A stretch of DNA of 60,191 bases from Rathayibacter_A sp036510655 (GCA_036510655.1 DATCDQ010000103.1:1-60191); one strand, 5' to 3'; shown: positions 38,245 to 47,314, numbered from the stretch's first letter. Notes: generated by a model not told the origin, from the sequence alone. Translations and numbers: made by a program.

Positions 38245-39447
38245 TTACACGCGATCGACGAGCAGCGCCTCGTGCTTGCCGCCGATGCGCGTCAGCACCA
38301 GCGTTGCGGACGCATTCCCACGCAGCGACAGTCGCGTGCGCAGGGCAGCGGGGTCGACATTCGCCCCGCGTTTCTTGATCTCGAGCGTGCCGATGCCGCG
38401 CTCGCGCAGAGCGCGCTTCAGCTCACGTTCCTGGAACGGCAGGCGTTCGCGCACGCGGAATCCGGTTGCGAACGGCGTGCTGACGGGTATATCCGTTGTG
38501 AGGTATGCGATGCCGTCGCTGATCATTCGCGCATGCATTCGGCGGGCCAGGTCGCCGATCAAACGGGCGCGGATGACGGCACCGTCCGGCTCGTAGAGAT
38601 ACTCGCCGAGTTCGCCGACCGGCTCGTCCTCGCTGTCGGCCGGGCCGGTCAGCTCGGCCGGCTCGCCCGCTGACAGTACGAGTGCCGACCGCCGGATGCC
38701 GTCCCGCGCGACCGCGCCGAACCAGACACCCAGCTCCACCAGTTGGCCGTCGACGGAGATCCACTGCGCCTCAGCGTCGTGGGGGATCAACCTGCGGTCC
38801 AGGCCCGGCCCGAGTTTGACGCCGGTGGGCATCCGTTCGCCGAGGCCGAAGGCGAAGTCGAGGCTCGGCGAGTAGTCGTTCGGGTCGGTCAGCCGCTTGG
38901 TGTTGGAGTGGCCCGCCGTGCGTCGCGCCGGATCGAGGTAGATGCCGTCGACATCCGCAAGCGCCGCAGCGGTGCCCGCCGCGTCTTCCGCGCGGGCGTT
39001 CACGACGCTCGCCGTCTCGAACGGTGCGAGGTTGTACGCGGCGATCGCGGCGGTGATCTCGTCGGCCTCCACCGCCGTCACGGTCAGGCCGAGTGCGGCC
39101 ATCGCGAGGGCATCCCCGCCGATACCGCAGCCGAGGTCGGCGATGTGGCCGGCACCGGCCGTCTGGAACCGCCCAGCATGCAACGCGGCCACTCGCAGCC
39201 GCGTGGCCTGCTCCAGCCCGGCGGCGGTGAACAGCATGTGCGAGGAGAACTCCCCGAATTTCGCCTGCGCCTTACCGCGCAGCTTCGCCTGGCTGAGTAC
39301 CGCAGCGACCAGAGCGGGCGGATGCCCCGCCTTGCGGAGCGCGGAAACGCTGGCAAGCGCATCCGTCGATGACGTGTACGGAGGCAGTGAGTCGAGCAGC
39401 CGAAGCCCGGCCGGACTCATCAGTTCGAGCAGTTCGGAGCGTTCCAT
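38245..39447 (-). CDS. THUMP-like-domain SAM-dependent methyltransferase
   Basis: 400 residues. The N-terminal helical region has SSTDALASVSALRKAGHPP. The Rossmann methyltransferase core has IADLGCGIGGDALAMAALG (motif I, about 101-119), VEADE (motif II) and DGIYLDPARR (motif IV-like). The C-terminal part resembles the THUMP-like domain found on such proteins (GTLEIKKRGANVDPAALRTR). An RNA or tRNA target is likely, but none is established. The ATG has TAAGTT 6 bp upstream, suggesting a leaderless start. It is divergent from groES and shares its control region. Confidence 0.85.
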   Translation of the reverse strand: MERSELLELMSPAGLRLLDSLPPYTSSTDALASVSALRKAGHPPALVAAVLSQAKLRGKAQAKFGEFSSHMLFTAAGLEQATRLRVAALHAGRFQTAGAGHIADLGCGIGGDALAMAALGLTVTAVEADEITAAIAAYNLAPFETASVVNARAEDAAGTAAALADVDGIYLDPARRTAGHSNTKRLTDPNDYSPSLDFAFGLGERMPTGVKLGPGLDRRLIPHDAEAQWISVDGQLVELGVWFGAVARDGIRRSALVLSAGEPAELTGPADSEDEPVGELGEYLYEPDGAVIRARLIGDLARRMHARMISDGIAYLTTDIPVSTPFATGFRVRERLPFQERELKRALRERGIGTLEIKKRGANVDPAALRTRLSLRGNASATLVLTRIGGKHEALLVDRV

Positions 39448-39453
39448 TCGACC

Positions 39454-39459
39454 AACTTA
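39454..39459 (-). promoter_or_regulatory. candidate -10 box of the methyltransferase (TAAGTT)
   Basis: TAAGTT on the minus strand with a 6-bp gap to the ATG at 39447; no Shine-Dalgarno. Confidence 0.35.
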
Positions 39460-39482
39460 TCCCGTCGATTCGATGAGCATCT

Positions 39483-39509
39483 TTGGCACTCACGTTGCGA
39501 GAGTGCCAG
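39483..39509 (+). promoter_or_regulatory. CIRCE element 1 (HrcA operator)
   Basis: TTGGCACTC-N9-GAGTGCCAG, matching the consensus TTAGCACTC-N9-GAGTGCTAA at 15 of 18 arm positions. It overlaps the -35 of the groES promoter. Confidence 0.85.
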
Positions 39510-39524
39510 CACAGGCTCTAAACT
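39495..39524 (+). promoter_or_regulatory. candidate groES promoter
   Basis: TTGCGA (39495) and TAAACT (39519), 18-bp spacer, lying between and overlapping the two CIRCE operators. Confidence 0.5.
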
Positions 39525-39529
39525 CGGTC

Positions 39530-39556
39530 TTAGCACTCTCGGTGTGAGTGTGCTAA
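39530..39556 (+). promoter_or_regulatory. CIRCE element 2 (HrcA operator)
   Basis: TTAGCACTC-N9-GTGTGCTAA, 17 of 18 arm positions as in the consensus. It lies downstream of the promoter, as expected for heat-inducible derepression by HrcA. Confidence 0.9.
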
Positions 39557-39588
39557 CTCCAGTCTTCAGTACGAGAAAGAGGTCAAAC

Positions 39589-39885
39589 GTGTCGGTCTCC
39601 ATCAAGCCGCTCGAGGATCGCATTGTTATCAAGCAGGTTGAGGCTGAGCAGACCACAGCTTCCGGCCTGGTGATCCCGGACACCGCTAAGGAAAAGCCCC
39701 AGGAGGGCGAAGTCATCGCGGTCGGCCCCGGTCGCATTGACGACAACGGCAACCGTGTTCCGATCGATGTCGCCGTGGGCGACAAGGTCCTGTACTCCAA
39801 GTACGGCGGAACCGAGGTCAAGTTCGGCGTCGACGAGTACCTTGTGCTGTCGGCTCGCGACGTTCTCGCGGTGGTCGTGCACTAA
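39589..39885 (+). CDS. groES: co-chaperonin GroES
   Basis: 98 residues from the GTG at 39589 (V/MSVSIKPLEDRIVIKQ). The mobile loop region is EQTTASGLVIPDTAKEKPQ and the C-terminal strand is YLVLSARDVLAVV. AGAAAGAGG lies upstream. groEL does not follow; a terminator ends the unit, as in actinobacteria that carry their groEL copies elsewhere. Confidence 0.97.
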   Translation: MSVSIKPLEDRIVIKQVEAEQTTASGLVIPDTAKEKPQEGEVIAVGPGRIDDNGNRVPIDVAVGDKVLYSKYGGTEVKFGVDEYLVLSARDVLAVVVH

Positions 39886-39913
39886 TCGTGCACTAAGCAC
39901 CTGCGTTGCGTGG

Positions 39914-39947
39914 AAGGGCCCGGATGGCGAAAGCCGCCCGGGCCCTT
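39914..39947 (+). terminator. groES terminator
   Basis: AAGGGCCCGG arm, inner GGC-GAAA-GCC tetraloop and CCGGGCCCTT arm with two internal mismatches, then TCTCTG. It is one of the better intrinsic terminators in the window. Confidence 0.85.
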
Positions 39948-40010
39948 TCTCTGTGCCCTGCCAATCCGATGCACGGGGTGGGTGAGTGAACGGATGTCGG
40001 CGGCGGGCCA

Positions 40011-40016
40011 TAGCAT
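40011..40016 (+). promoter_or_regulatory. candidate -10 box of rarD (TAGCAT)
   Basis: TAGCAT with exactly 6 bp to the GTG at 40023. No Shine-Dalgarno is present. Confidence 0.4.
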
Positions 40017-40022
40017 TGGTCA

Positions 40023-41033
40023 GTGAGTTCGCCCCCATCCGCATCCCCGACCCGTGCCATGCGCACGGGCCCGAGTGAACCCAGCAGCCGCAGCGGGCTG
40101 ATCTACGCGATCACCGCGTACTGCCTCTGGGGCGTGCTGCCGATCTACTTCATCGCACTGCAACCGACCGGGGCATTCGAGATCGTCGCCTGGCGCGTGC
40201 TGTTCTCGCTCGTCTTCTGCGCGATCATCATCGTCGTCACCCGCGCGTGGCGCCCGCTGCTCGTGATTATGCGCCGCCCGCGAATCGTGCTCATCATGGG
40301 GGCTGCGGGCGCACTGATCTATATCAACTGGCAGACCTACGTATACGGCGTGGAAGCCGGCCGTGTCGTCGAGGCGGCCCTGGGCTATTTCATCAATCCG
40401 ATCGTCACCGTCTTTCTCGGCGTGATCGTGTTGCGCGAGAAACTGCGGATCACCCAGTGGATCGCGGTCGCTATCAGCATTGTCGCCGTCGGCGTGCTGA
40501 CCGTCGGCTACGGATCGCTTCCGTGGATCGCGCTCGTGCTCGCGTTCTCGTTCGGACTCTACGGACTGGTCAAGAAGCAGGTCGGCAAAGACGTGGATGC
40601 CGTCTCCGGGCTCACCCTGGAGACCGCGTGGCTGACGCCGGTCGCCGTCATCCAGCTGATCGTCGTTGGCGCAACGACCGGTATCACGCTCGGAACGGTC
40701 AGCACCTGGCACACGGTGCTGCTGGTCTCCGCCGGCGTGATCACGGCAGTGCCATTGCTGTTGTTCGCAGCAGCCGCACGCCGGCTTCCACTGATCTATC
40801 TCGGGTTCATCCAATACTTCGCACCGTTCATCCAGTTCCTGGTCGGCGTGTTCTTGTTGCATGAGGCGATGCCACCGGAGCGTTGGTTCGGATTCGGCCT
40901 CGTCTGGGTCGCACTTGTCGTGCTGAGCGTGGACATGGTTGTCGCGGTGCGGCGGCAACGGCGAGGCCGGGCAGCGGCATCCGAAACGTGTGAGCCCGGC
41001 GGTACGCCGACGGCGGATCCGCTCCCGGAATAG
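40023..41033 (+). CDS. rarD: EamA family transporter RarD
   Basis: 336 residues, ten hydrophobic helices in two EamA-like halves. GLIYAITAYCLWGVLPIYF is the RarD N-terminal signature. ALIYINWQTYVYGV and ALGYFINPIVTVFLGV complete the first half, and LPLIYLGFIQYFAPFIQFL the second. RarD proteins are drug/metabolite-superfamily members of unknown substrate. Start GTG, probably leaderless. Confidence 0.92.
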   Translation: MSSPPSASPTRAMRTGPSEPSSRSGLIYAITAYCLWGVLPIYFIALQPTGAFEIVAWRVLFSLVFCAIIIVVTRAWRPLLVIMRRPRIVLIMGAAGALIYINWQTYVYGVEAGRVVEAALGYFINPIVTVFLGVIVLREKLRITQWIAVAISIVAVGVLTVGYGSLPWIALVLAFSFGLYGLVKKQVGKDVDAVSGLTLETAWLTPVAVIQLIVVGATTGITLGTVSTWHTVLLVSAGVITAVPLLLFAAAARRLPLIYLGFIQYFAPFIQFLVGVFLLHEAMPPERWFGFGLVWVALVVLSVDMVVAVRRQRRGRAAASETCEPGGTPTADPLPE

Positions 41034-41131
41034 TCACGGCGTTCTGCGGTTAGCATTGAGTGCTGCCTGTTTAACTGATACGCGCTGCGAATATCGGCGA
41101 GCACGGCGGACCCTGATGCGCAAAGGATGAC

Positions 41132-42634
41132 ATGGAACAGAGCGATCCCTTCGGTTTCATCGGATTGACCTACGACGATGTGATGCTCCTACCCGGGCAT
41201 ACCGACGTGATCCCGAGCGAGGCGGACACCTCGACCCGGCTGACCAAGCGCATCTCGATGGCGACACCGTTGCTCTCCTCCGCGATGGACACGGTCACCG
41301 AGGCTCGCATGGCGATCGCGATGGCGCGCCAGGGCGGCATCGGCATTCTGCATCGCAATCTGTCGATCGAAGACCAGGCCGCGCATGTCGACAAGGTCAA
41401 GCGCAGCGAATCCGGCATGATCACCAACCCGGTCACGACGACGCCCGATTCGACCGTTGCGGAGGTCGACGCGTTGTGTGCGCAGTTCCGGATGAGCGGG
41501 CTTCCCGTCGTCGATGCGGACGGCACCCTCGTCGGCATCATCACGAACCGCGACATGCGCTTCGTCTCCGAATTCGAGAAGGCGTCGACGCGCGTGCGCG
41601 ACGTCATGACCCGCACGCCGCTGATCACAGCACCTGTCGGAATCGATCCGGATGCCGCGATCGCGATTTTCGCGCAGCACAAGATCGAGAAGCTTCCGCT
41701 CGTGGACTCCGACGGCAAGCTCAAGGGTCTGATCACGGTCAAGGACTTCGACAAGAGCGAGCAGTACCCGCACGCGACCAAGGACGACGAGGGCCGGTTG
41801 CGCGTCGGCGCGGCGATCGGCTTCTTCGGCGATGCCTGGGACCGTGCGATGACCCTGGTTGACGCCGGTGTGGACGTGCTGGTGGTCGACACCGCGAACG
41901 GCGACAGCGAGGGCGTGCTCGACATCATCCGTCGGTTGAAGGCCGAGCCGGCCGCGGCGCACGTCGACATCATCGGCGGCAATATCGCCACCCGCACCGG
42001 CGCCCAGGCGCTGATTGATGCCGGTGCAGACGCCATCAAGGTCGGTGTCGGTCCGGGTTCGATTTGCACGACGCGCGTCGTCTCCGGCGTCGGCGTTCCG
42101 CAGGTCACCGCAGTGTATGAGGCGTCGTTGGCCGCGCGCGGCACCGGTGTGCCGGTGATCGCGGATGGCGGGCTGCAGTATTCGGGTGACATCGCGAAGG
42201 CGCTCGTCGCCGGAGCGGACTCCGTGATGCTCGGCTCGTTGCTCGCCGGTTGCGACGAAAGCCCGGGCGACCTGGTGTTCATCAACGGCAAACAGTTCAA
42301 GAAGTACCGCGGCATGGGTTCACTCGGCGCGCTGCAGACCCGTGGCAAGAAAACGTCCTACTCGCGCGACCGCTACTTCCAGGCGGATGTGCCGAGCGAC
42401 GAACAGCTGATCGCTGAAGGCATCGAGGGGCAGGTGCCGTATCGCGGCCCGCTGTCGGCGGTCGCATATCAACTGGCCGGCGGCCTGCGCCAGTCGATGT
42501 TCTACGTCGGTGCACGCACGATCCCGCAACTGAAGGAGCGCGGCAAGTTCGTGCGCATCACCGCCGCAGGGCTGAAAGAATCTCACCCGCACGACATCCA
42601 AATGGTCGTCGAAGCGCCCAACTACCGCGGTTGA
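41132..42634 (+). CDS. guaB: IMP dehydrogenase
   Basis: 500 residues. LTYDDVMLLPGHTDVIPSE at the start, two CBS domains at about 95-215 (Bateman module) and the catalytic loop GPGSICTTRVVSGVGVPQ with Cys near 312. It ends HPHDIQMVVEAPNYRG. It oxidises IMP to XMP, the committed step to GMP. AAAGGATGAC lies just before the ATG. Confidence 0.97.
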   Translation: MEQSDPFGFIGLTYDDVMLLPGHTDVIPSEADTSTRLTKRISMATPLLSSAMDTVTEARMAIAMARQGGIGILHRNLSIEDQAAHVDKVKRSESGMITNPVTTTPDSTVAEVDALCAQFRMSGLPVVDADGTLVGIITNRDMRFVSEFEKASTRVRDVMTRTPLITAPVGIDPDAAIAIFAQHKIEKLPLVDSDGKLKGLITVKDFDKSEQYPHATKDDEGRLRVGAAIGFFGDAWDRAMTLVDAGVDVLVVDTANGDSEGVLDIIRRLKAEPAAAHVDIIGGNIATRTGAQALIDAGADAIKVGVGPGSICTTRVVSGVGVPQVTAVYEASLAARGTGVPVIADGGLQYSGDIAKALVAGADSVMLGSLLAGCDESPGDLVFINGKQFKKYRGMGSLGALQTRGKKTSYSRDRYFQADVPSDEQLIAEGIEGQVPYRGPLSAVAYQLAGGLRQSMFYVGARTIPQLKERGKFVRITAAGLKESHPHDIQMVVEAPNYRG

Positions 42635-42775
42635 CTTCGCCCGCCGGTCGACTGGCCAACCTCCCGTGAGTTGCCGCAAATGTGTGTCCGCGGCCCTCGG
42701 TCCGCCGGCCTCGACCGACCAGTTCGCGGAGATCGGGCGAGCCGGTGGTCGGGTGAGCCGGCGTCCGTGTACCCA

Positions 42776-42836
42776 ATTCAGGCTGGATGCTCTGGGCGGC
42801 GGCCTTCGCGTCTTTGCCGCCCGGTCTGTCCTGAAT
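42776..42836. repeat. ATTCAGG element, copy B (61 bp)
   Basis: ATTCAGGCTG to TGTCCTGAAT. It differs from copy C by one base inside (GCC GCC versus GCC CCC near the middle) and shares flanks with it. Confidence 0.85.
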
Positions 42837-42940
42837 TAGGTCCGCGGGCGGCACCGCGTCTCCCGTGGCCGACTCGGGGCCCGCGGTTCGCGCTGGTCGG
42901 GGGATGCGGTGGTCGGACGGGCCGGCATCCGTGTGCCCAA

Positions 42941-43001
42941 ATTCAGGCTGGATGCTCTGGGCGGCGGCCTTCGCGTCTTTGCCCCCCGGTCTGTCCTGAA
43001 T
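42941..43001. repeat. ATTCAGG element, copy C (61 bp)
   Basis: Starts 165 bp after copy B, in the same orientation. Flanking ATTAGGTCCGCG and GGCACCGCGTCTCC are shared with B. Confidence 0.85.
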
Positions 43002-43257
43002 TAGGTCCGCGAGCGGCACCGCGTCTCCCCGCAGCGCAATGCCGCCAAGCACGGCGCATGACGATCGAGGTGCGCCCGTCTGCGATTCGGCTGCAGCGGT
43101 TCTGTGACGGCAATTCCGGAAGCGATGCAACTGCGGATGCGGTAGCCTGGCAGGCTCGCTGCTCGCGAGCGTCTGCGCGCGGCGCCGCTCCGATCAGGAT
43201 GTTGCTTGAGCTGCAGGGCTACATAACAACGCTGCATGAAAAACAAGGGATTATCTC

Positions 43258-44946
43258 GTGGGTTACATCGACGTCTCCGGCGTCAGCTATTCACTCAGCG
43301 ACGGCCGGCCGCTGCTCGACGACGTATCGTTCCGCGTCGGCGAAGGATCAACGACCGCGCTGATCGGCGCAAATGGGGCGGGCAAGACGACACTGTTGCG
43401 CCTGATCCGCGGCGAAATCACCGCGGATGCCGGAACCATCGGCATCGACGGCGAACTCGGAGTCATGGACCAGTTCGTCGGTCACATTCGCGATGAGCGC
43501 ACCGTGTACGACCTGCTCGTTTCGGTGGCACCAGCCGCAGTGCGCGCGGCATCCGCTGCCTTGGAGCGCGCGGAGAACGCGGTGATCGAGCACGACGACA
43601 TGACCACGCAACTCGCTTATGCGGGTGCGCTCGCCGAGTACGGCGACGCCCGCGGCTACGAAACGGAAGTCGTCTGGGATCAGTGCACCATGCAAGCGCT
43701 GGGGGTGCCGTTCGAGCGGGCACGGTTCCGCGAACTGCGCACGCTCTCGGGCGGTGAGCAGAAGCGGCTCGTGCTCGAGGCGCTGCTGCGTGGCCCCGCC
43801 GCGGTTCTGGTGTTGGACGAGCCGGACAACTACCTGGACGTACCCGCCAAACGTTGGCTGGAGGAGCAGCTGCGTGCCTCACGCAAGACCGTGCTGCTGA
43901 TCTCGCACGACCGGGAACTGCTCGCGCGCGCGGCCGACCGGATCGTCACGCTCGAGCTCGGCGCGGCCGGCAACACGGTTTGGACGCACGGTGGCGGCTT
44001 CGGCGGCTACCACGAAGCACGCGACGACCGGATGAATCGGCTCGACGAGCTACGCCGCCGCTGGGATGAGGAGCACGCCAAGATCAAGGCGCTGGTGTTG
44101 CGCATGAAAGAGAAGGCCGCATACAACTCAGACATGGCCTCACGGTATCGAGCCGCCCAGACCCGGCTGGCGAAGTTCGTCGAGGCGGGTCCGCCTCAGT
44201 TGCGCCCGAAAGAACAGAACGTGCGGATGCGCCTGGCCGGCTCTCGCACGGGCAAGCACGTCGTCGACTGCGTGCGTCTCGAACTCACTGGGCTCATGCA
44301 GCCATTCGACGCCGAGATCTGGTTCGGTGAACGGGTGGCGGTGCTCGGTTCCAACGGGTCGGGCAAGTCGCACTTTCTGCGGCTGCTCGCCGCGGGCGGA
44401 AGCGACCCGGACCCAAGTGCCGGGCATCTCGCATCCGCTGACCAGGTCGGCGCGCCCGTTGCGCACTCCGGTGTCGCGAAGCTGGGTGCGCGCGTCGTGC
44501 CCGGGTTCTTTGCGCAGGCGCATGAGCATCCGGAACTGCTGGGGCGCACGCTGCTGGAGATCCTGCACAGGGGCGACGATTATCGTGACGGGATGGCGCG
44601 CGAAGCTGCTAGCCGGGCGCTTGATCGGTATGGCTTGTCGAGCGCGAGCGAACAGCGGTTCGAGACGCTGTCTGGCGGACAGCAGGCGCGGCTGCAGATT
44701 CTGCTGCTCGAGCTGTCTGGTGCGACGCTGTTGCTGCTCGACGAGCCGACCGACAACCTCGATCTGGTGTCCGCCGAGGCACTCGAAGAGGGCTTGGCCG
44801 GATTCGAGGGCACGGTGCTTGCCGTCACGCACGACCGCTGGTTCGCGCGCGGCTTCGACCGCTACCTCGTGTTCGGTGCGGACGGGCGCGTCTACGAGAC
44901 CGATGAACCGCAGTGGGAGGAAGCCCGGGTAGCACGCGCGCGTTGA
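43258..44946 (+). CDS. ABC-F family ATPase
   Basis: 562 residues from a GTG. Two ABC domains without membrane helices: Walker A GANGAGKTTLL (about 40), signature LSGGEQKRLVLEALL, Walker B VLVLDEPDNYLD; then Walker A GSNGSGKSHFL (about 365), LSGGQQARLQILLLEL and LLLLDEPTDNLD. The linker (about 250-320) is Lys/Arg-rich and helical. ABC-F proteins act on the ribosomal E site; some protect it from antibiotics. The DEPDNYLD Walker B is reminiscent of actinobacterial resistance-type members, but whether this one protects or is a translation factor cannot be told. Confidence 0.9.
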   Translation: MGYIDVSGVSYSLSDGRPLLDDVSFRVGEGSTTALIGANGAGKTTLLRLIRGEITADAGTIGIDGELGVMDQFVGHIRDERTVYDLLVSVAPAAVRAASAALERAENAVIEHDDMTTQLAYAGALAEYGDARGYETEVVWDQCTMQALGVPFERARFRELRTLSGGEQKRLVLEALLRGPAAVLVLDEPDNYLDVPAKRWLEEQLRASRKTVLLISHDRELLARAADRIVTLELGAAGNTVWTHGGGFGGYHEARDDRMNRLDELRRRWDEEHAKIKALVLRMKEKAAYNSDMASRYRAAQTRLAKFVEAGPPQLRPKEQNVRMRLAGSRTGKHVVDCVRLELTGLMQPFDAEIWFGERVAVLGSNGSGKSHFLRLLAAGGSDPDPSAGHLASADQVGAPVAHSGVAKLGARVVPGFFAQAHEHPELLGRTLLEILHRGDDYRDGMAREAASRALDRYGLSSASEQRFETLSGGQQARLQILLLELSGATLLLLDEPTDNLDLVSAEALEEGLAGFEGTVLAVTHDRWFARGFDRYLVFGADGRVYETDEPQWEEARVARAR

Positions 44947-44954
44947 CCTACCGC

Positions 44955-44998
44955 CCGCTGAGTTGCCCCGCGAAGGGTCATTTGGGGCAACTCAGCGG
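44955..44998. terminator. GAGTTGCCCC hairpin between convergent genes
   Basis: Perfect 15-bp stem (CCGCTGAGTTGCCCC; arms 44955-44969 and 44984-44998). The loop contains CGAAGGGTCAT, which recurs in the loop of the hairpin at 53953-53993. It ends the ABC-F and MalY transcripts and also belongs to a repeat family. Confidence 0.8.
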
Positions 44999-45002
44999 AG
45001 GG

Positions 45003-46166
45003 TCAGGGGTGCAGCCGTGCGATCCGGTCGATGGCCTCGGTGAGAACCTCGGGGGAGCAGGCGAAGTTGAGCCGCGCGAAGCCTGCACCTTGCGTACCGA
45101 AATCGCGGCCCGGGTTGAGCGCGACGCGGGCGTTCTTGAGGATGTGTCTGCGCGGGTCGTCGCCCCCGCCGAGCGCGCGCAGATCCAGCCACGCCAGGTA
45201 GCTGGCGGCCGGTTCGCGGTAGCCGACCTCGGGCATCCGCTCGGCGAGCAGCGTCGTCAGCAGCGCGCGGTTCGAGCGGATGCTGCGCAGCACCCCATCG
45301 AGCCATTCCTCGCCTTCCGCAAACGCGGCGGCGTTCGCGATGCGCCCGAACAGGCTCGTGCGAAAGTGCACCTCGTCGGGCAGCGCGGAAAGGCGGGTGC
45401 GCATCCGTTCGCTTGCGGTCACAAATAACGCGCACTTGAGTCCGGCGAGGTTCCAGCCTTTGCTCGCCGAGTGAGCAGCGATGCCGTGCGCGCGCGCGGC
45501 ATCCGAGACCGAAAGGAACGGCGTGAACGGGGCATCCGCATCATCGGAGGAGAGATGGCACAGCGGGGCGTGGATCTCGTCGCTGATGATGGTCGCGTCG
45601 TACTTCGCCGCCAACTCGGCCAAGGCCGTGAGTTGGTCGGCGCTATGCACGAGCCCGACCGGGTTGTGCGGATTGCAGAGCAGCATCGCGCGGGCACCGG
45701 CGGCGAACGCGGCCTCGATACCGTCGAGGTCGAGCGACCACTGCGTGCCGTCGTCGAGCAACGGCACCTCGACGACGCTTCCGCCGGCCTCGGGTACCAG
45801 ATCGAAGAACGGCGGGTAGATGGGCGGCGTGATGATGACAGGGTCACCGGGGGTGATCGAGAGCCGCAGGGATTCGACCAGTACGACACTGACATCCGTC
45901 GTTGTCGACAGGTGCTTCGGGTCGACAGACCAGCCCCAGCGCCGCAGCGCGAAATCGGTGAACGCGGCCGGCAGCGGGTCGCGGCCGGGTCCAGCGTAGC
46001 CGGTGTCAGAACGGCGGATGGCGTCGCTGAGCGCCTCCGCGATCGGCTCGGCGAGCGGATAATCCATCTCTGCCACGAACAGCGGGAGCACGTCGTCGGG
46101 ATACTCGGCCCACTTCTCACTCGTGCGCGTGCGGAGAATTTCGAGGGGTTCGGCGTGGACATCCAT
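45003..46166 (-). CDS. MalY/PatB-type cystathionine beta-lyase / aminotransferase
   Basis: 387 residues, fold type I PLP enzyme. PIYPPFFDLVPEAGG, LLCNPHNPVGLVHSADQL (Asn contacting PLP), ISDEIHAPLCH and the PLP lysine in HSASKGWNLAGLKCA near residue 232. The family cleaves cystathionine or other C-S bonds to yield homocysteine or thiols. In E. coli MalY also modulates the maltose regulon. ATG at 46166. It is divergent from fgd. Confidence 0.9.
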   Translation of the reverse strand: MDVHAEPLEILRTRTSEKWAEYPDDVLPLFVAEMDYPLAEPIAEALSDAIRRSDTGYAGPGRDPLPAAFTDFALRRWGWSVDPKHLSTTTDVSVVLVESLRLSITPGDPVIITPPIYPPFFDLVPEAGGSVVEVPLLDDGTQWSLDLDGIEAAFAAGARAMLLCNPHNPVGLVHSADQLTALAELAAKYDATIISDEIHAPLCHLSSDDADAPFTPFLSVSDAARAHGIAAHSASKGWNLAGLKCALFVTASERMRTRLSALPDEVHFRTSLFGRIANAAAFAEGEEWLDGVLRSIRSNRALLTTLLAERMPEVGYREPAASYLAWLDLRALGGGDDPRRHILKNARVALNPGRDFGTQGAGFARLNFACSPEVLTEAIDRIARLHP

Positions 46167-46248
46167 GCTTCAAGGATGCCCGAACATCTGGCACTGTTGT
46201 ATCTGGCACAGTGGAGAATATTCGATCAGTGCAGAAAGTAGATGAGCA

Positions 46249-47280
46249 ATGCTGCCACTCAAGCTCGGTTACAAGGCCTCAGCCGAACAGTTCGACCCGC
46301 GCACGCTCGTGGAGATCGCAGTCTTGGCCGAACGACACGGCATGCAGAGTGTGGCGGTCAGCGATCACTTTCAACCGTGGCGGCACGCCGGCGGTCACGC
46401 TCCGTTCTCGCTGGCGTGGATGGCGGCCGTCGGAGAGCGCACGTCGACCGTGCAGATCGGCACGTCGGTGATGACGCCGACGTTCCGCTACAACCCGGCT
46501 GTGATCGCGCAAGCGTTCGCGACGCTCGGATGCCTGTATCCCGGGCGCATCATGCTCGGCGTGGGCACTGGCGAGTCACTCAACGAGATCGCCACGGGAT
46601 TCCGCGGGGCCGGCGAGCAGGACTGGCCCGAGTTCAAGGAGCGGTTCGCTCGGCTTCGTGAGGCGATCGCACTGATGCGCGCGCTGTGGACTGAGGACCG
46701 AGTGAACTTCGAAGGGGAGTACTACTCGACCCACGACGCGAGCATCTACGACCGGCCGGAGGGCGGCATCCCCATCTACATCGCTGCCGGTGGCCCCGTT
46801 GTCGCAAAATACGCTGGACGCGCCGGTGACGGCTTCATCTGCACGTCAGGAAAAGGCATGGAGCTGTACACCGAGCAGCTGATCCCCGCGGTGAACGCCG
46901 GGGCTGAGGCGGCCGGCCGCGACAGCGGGAGCATCGATCGGATGATCGAGATCAAGCTTTCCTATGACACCGATCCGACGGCCGCGTTGGAAAACACCCG
47001 ATTCTGGTCGCCCTTGTCGCTCAGCACAGAGCAGAAGCACGACATCACGGACCCCATCGAAATGGAACAGGCGGCGGATGCGCTCCCGATCGAAACGATC
47101 GCGAAGCGCTGGATCGTCGGTTCGGACCCAGAAGAAACCGTCGAGGCGATCGCGCAGTACGTTCGCGCCGGATTCAATCACCTCGTCTTCCACGGACCTG
47201 GCGCGGACCAGGAGCGCTTTCTCACCCTGTTCGAGCGCGACCTCGCACCGCGCCTGAGAGCGCTCGATCCCGTGAGCTGA
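46249..47280 (+). CDS. fgd: F420-dependent glucose-6-phosphate dehydrogenase
   Basis: 343 residues, a luciferase-like TIM barrel. Recalled mycobacterial FGD1 sequence matches closely: LKLGYKASAEQF, VSDHFQPWRHAGGHAPFSL, TPTFRYNPAVIAQAFAT, GVGTGESLNEIATG, KYAGRAGDGFICTSGKG and AKRWIVGSDPEE. The active-site His is in SDHFQPW. It reduces coenzyme F420 with glucose-6-phosphate. This implies the genome makes F420, although no cof/fbi genes are in the window. A four-residue insert (GAGEQDWPEF region) precedes ERFARLREAI. Confidence 0.93.
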   Translation: MLPLKLGYKASAEQFDPRTLVEIAVLAERHGMQSVAVSDHFQPWRHAGGHAPFSLAWMAAVGERTSTVQIGTSVMTPTFRYNPAVIAQAFATLGCLYPGRIMLGVGTGESLNEIATGFRGAGEQDWPEFKERFARLREAIALMRALWTEDRVNFEGEYYSTHDASIYDRPEGGIPIYIAAGGPVVAKYAGRAGDGFICTSGKGMELYTEQLIPAVNAGAEAAGRDSGSIDRMIEIKLSYDTDPTAALENTRFWSPLSLSTEQKHDITDPIEMEQAADALPIETIAKRWIVGSDPEETVEAIAQYVRAGFNHLVFHGPGADQERFLTLFERDLAPRLRALDPVS

Positions 47281-47314
47281 CGCGGCGCCGAGGGCTTGGC
47301 CGGCAGGCGGCGGC

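Larger units (their letters stand above)
42635..43257. other. 623-bp repeat-bearing intergenic region
   Basis: No gene seen. It contains a tandem duplication of about 120 bp (42744-42862 and 42908-43028), each copy with an ATTCAGG element. The last 230 nt before the ABC-F gene carry AT-richer sequence (43199-43256) including a possible TACATA -10 and an AAGGGAT Shine-Dalgarno. An antibiotic-responsive attenuator, known for some ABC-F genes, was looked for but not demonstrated. Confidence 0.5.

Noticed and set aside
41056..41081. guaB promoter TTGAGT ... TGATAC
   Set aside because: Spacer of 14 bp is too short, and other pairings in the region are no better.
43029..43257. Antibiotic-sensing leader peptide/attenuator before the ABC-F gene
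   Set aside because: An ATG at 43199 opens a short frame but runs into the ABC-F gene in another frame; no convincing terminator/antiterminator pair was seen.
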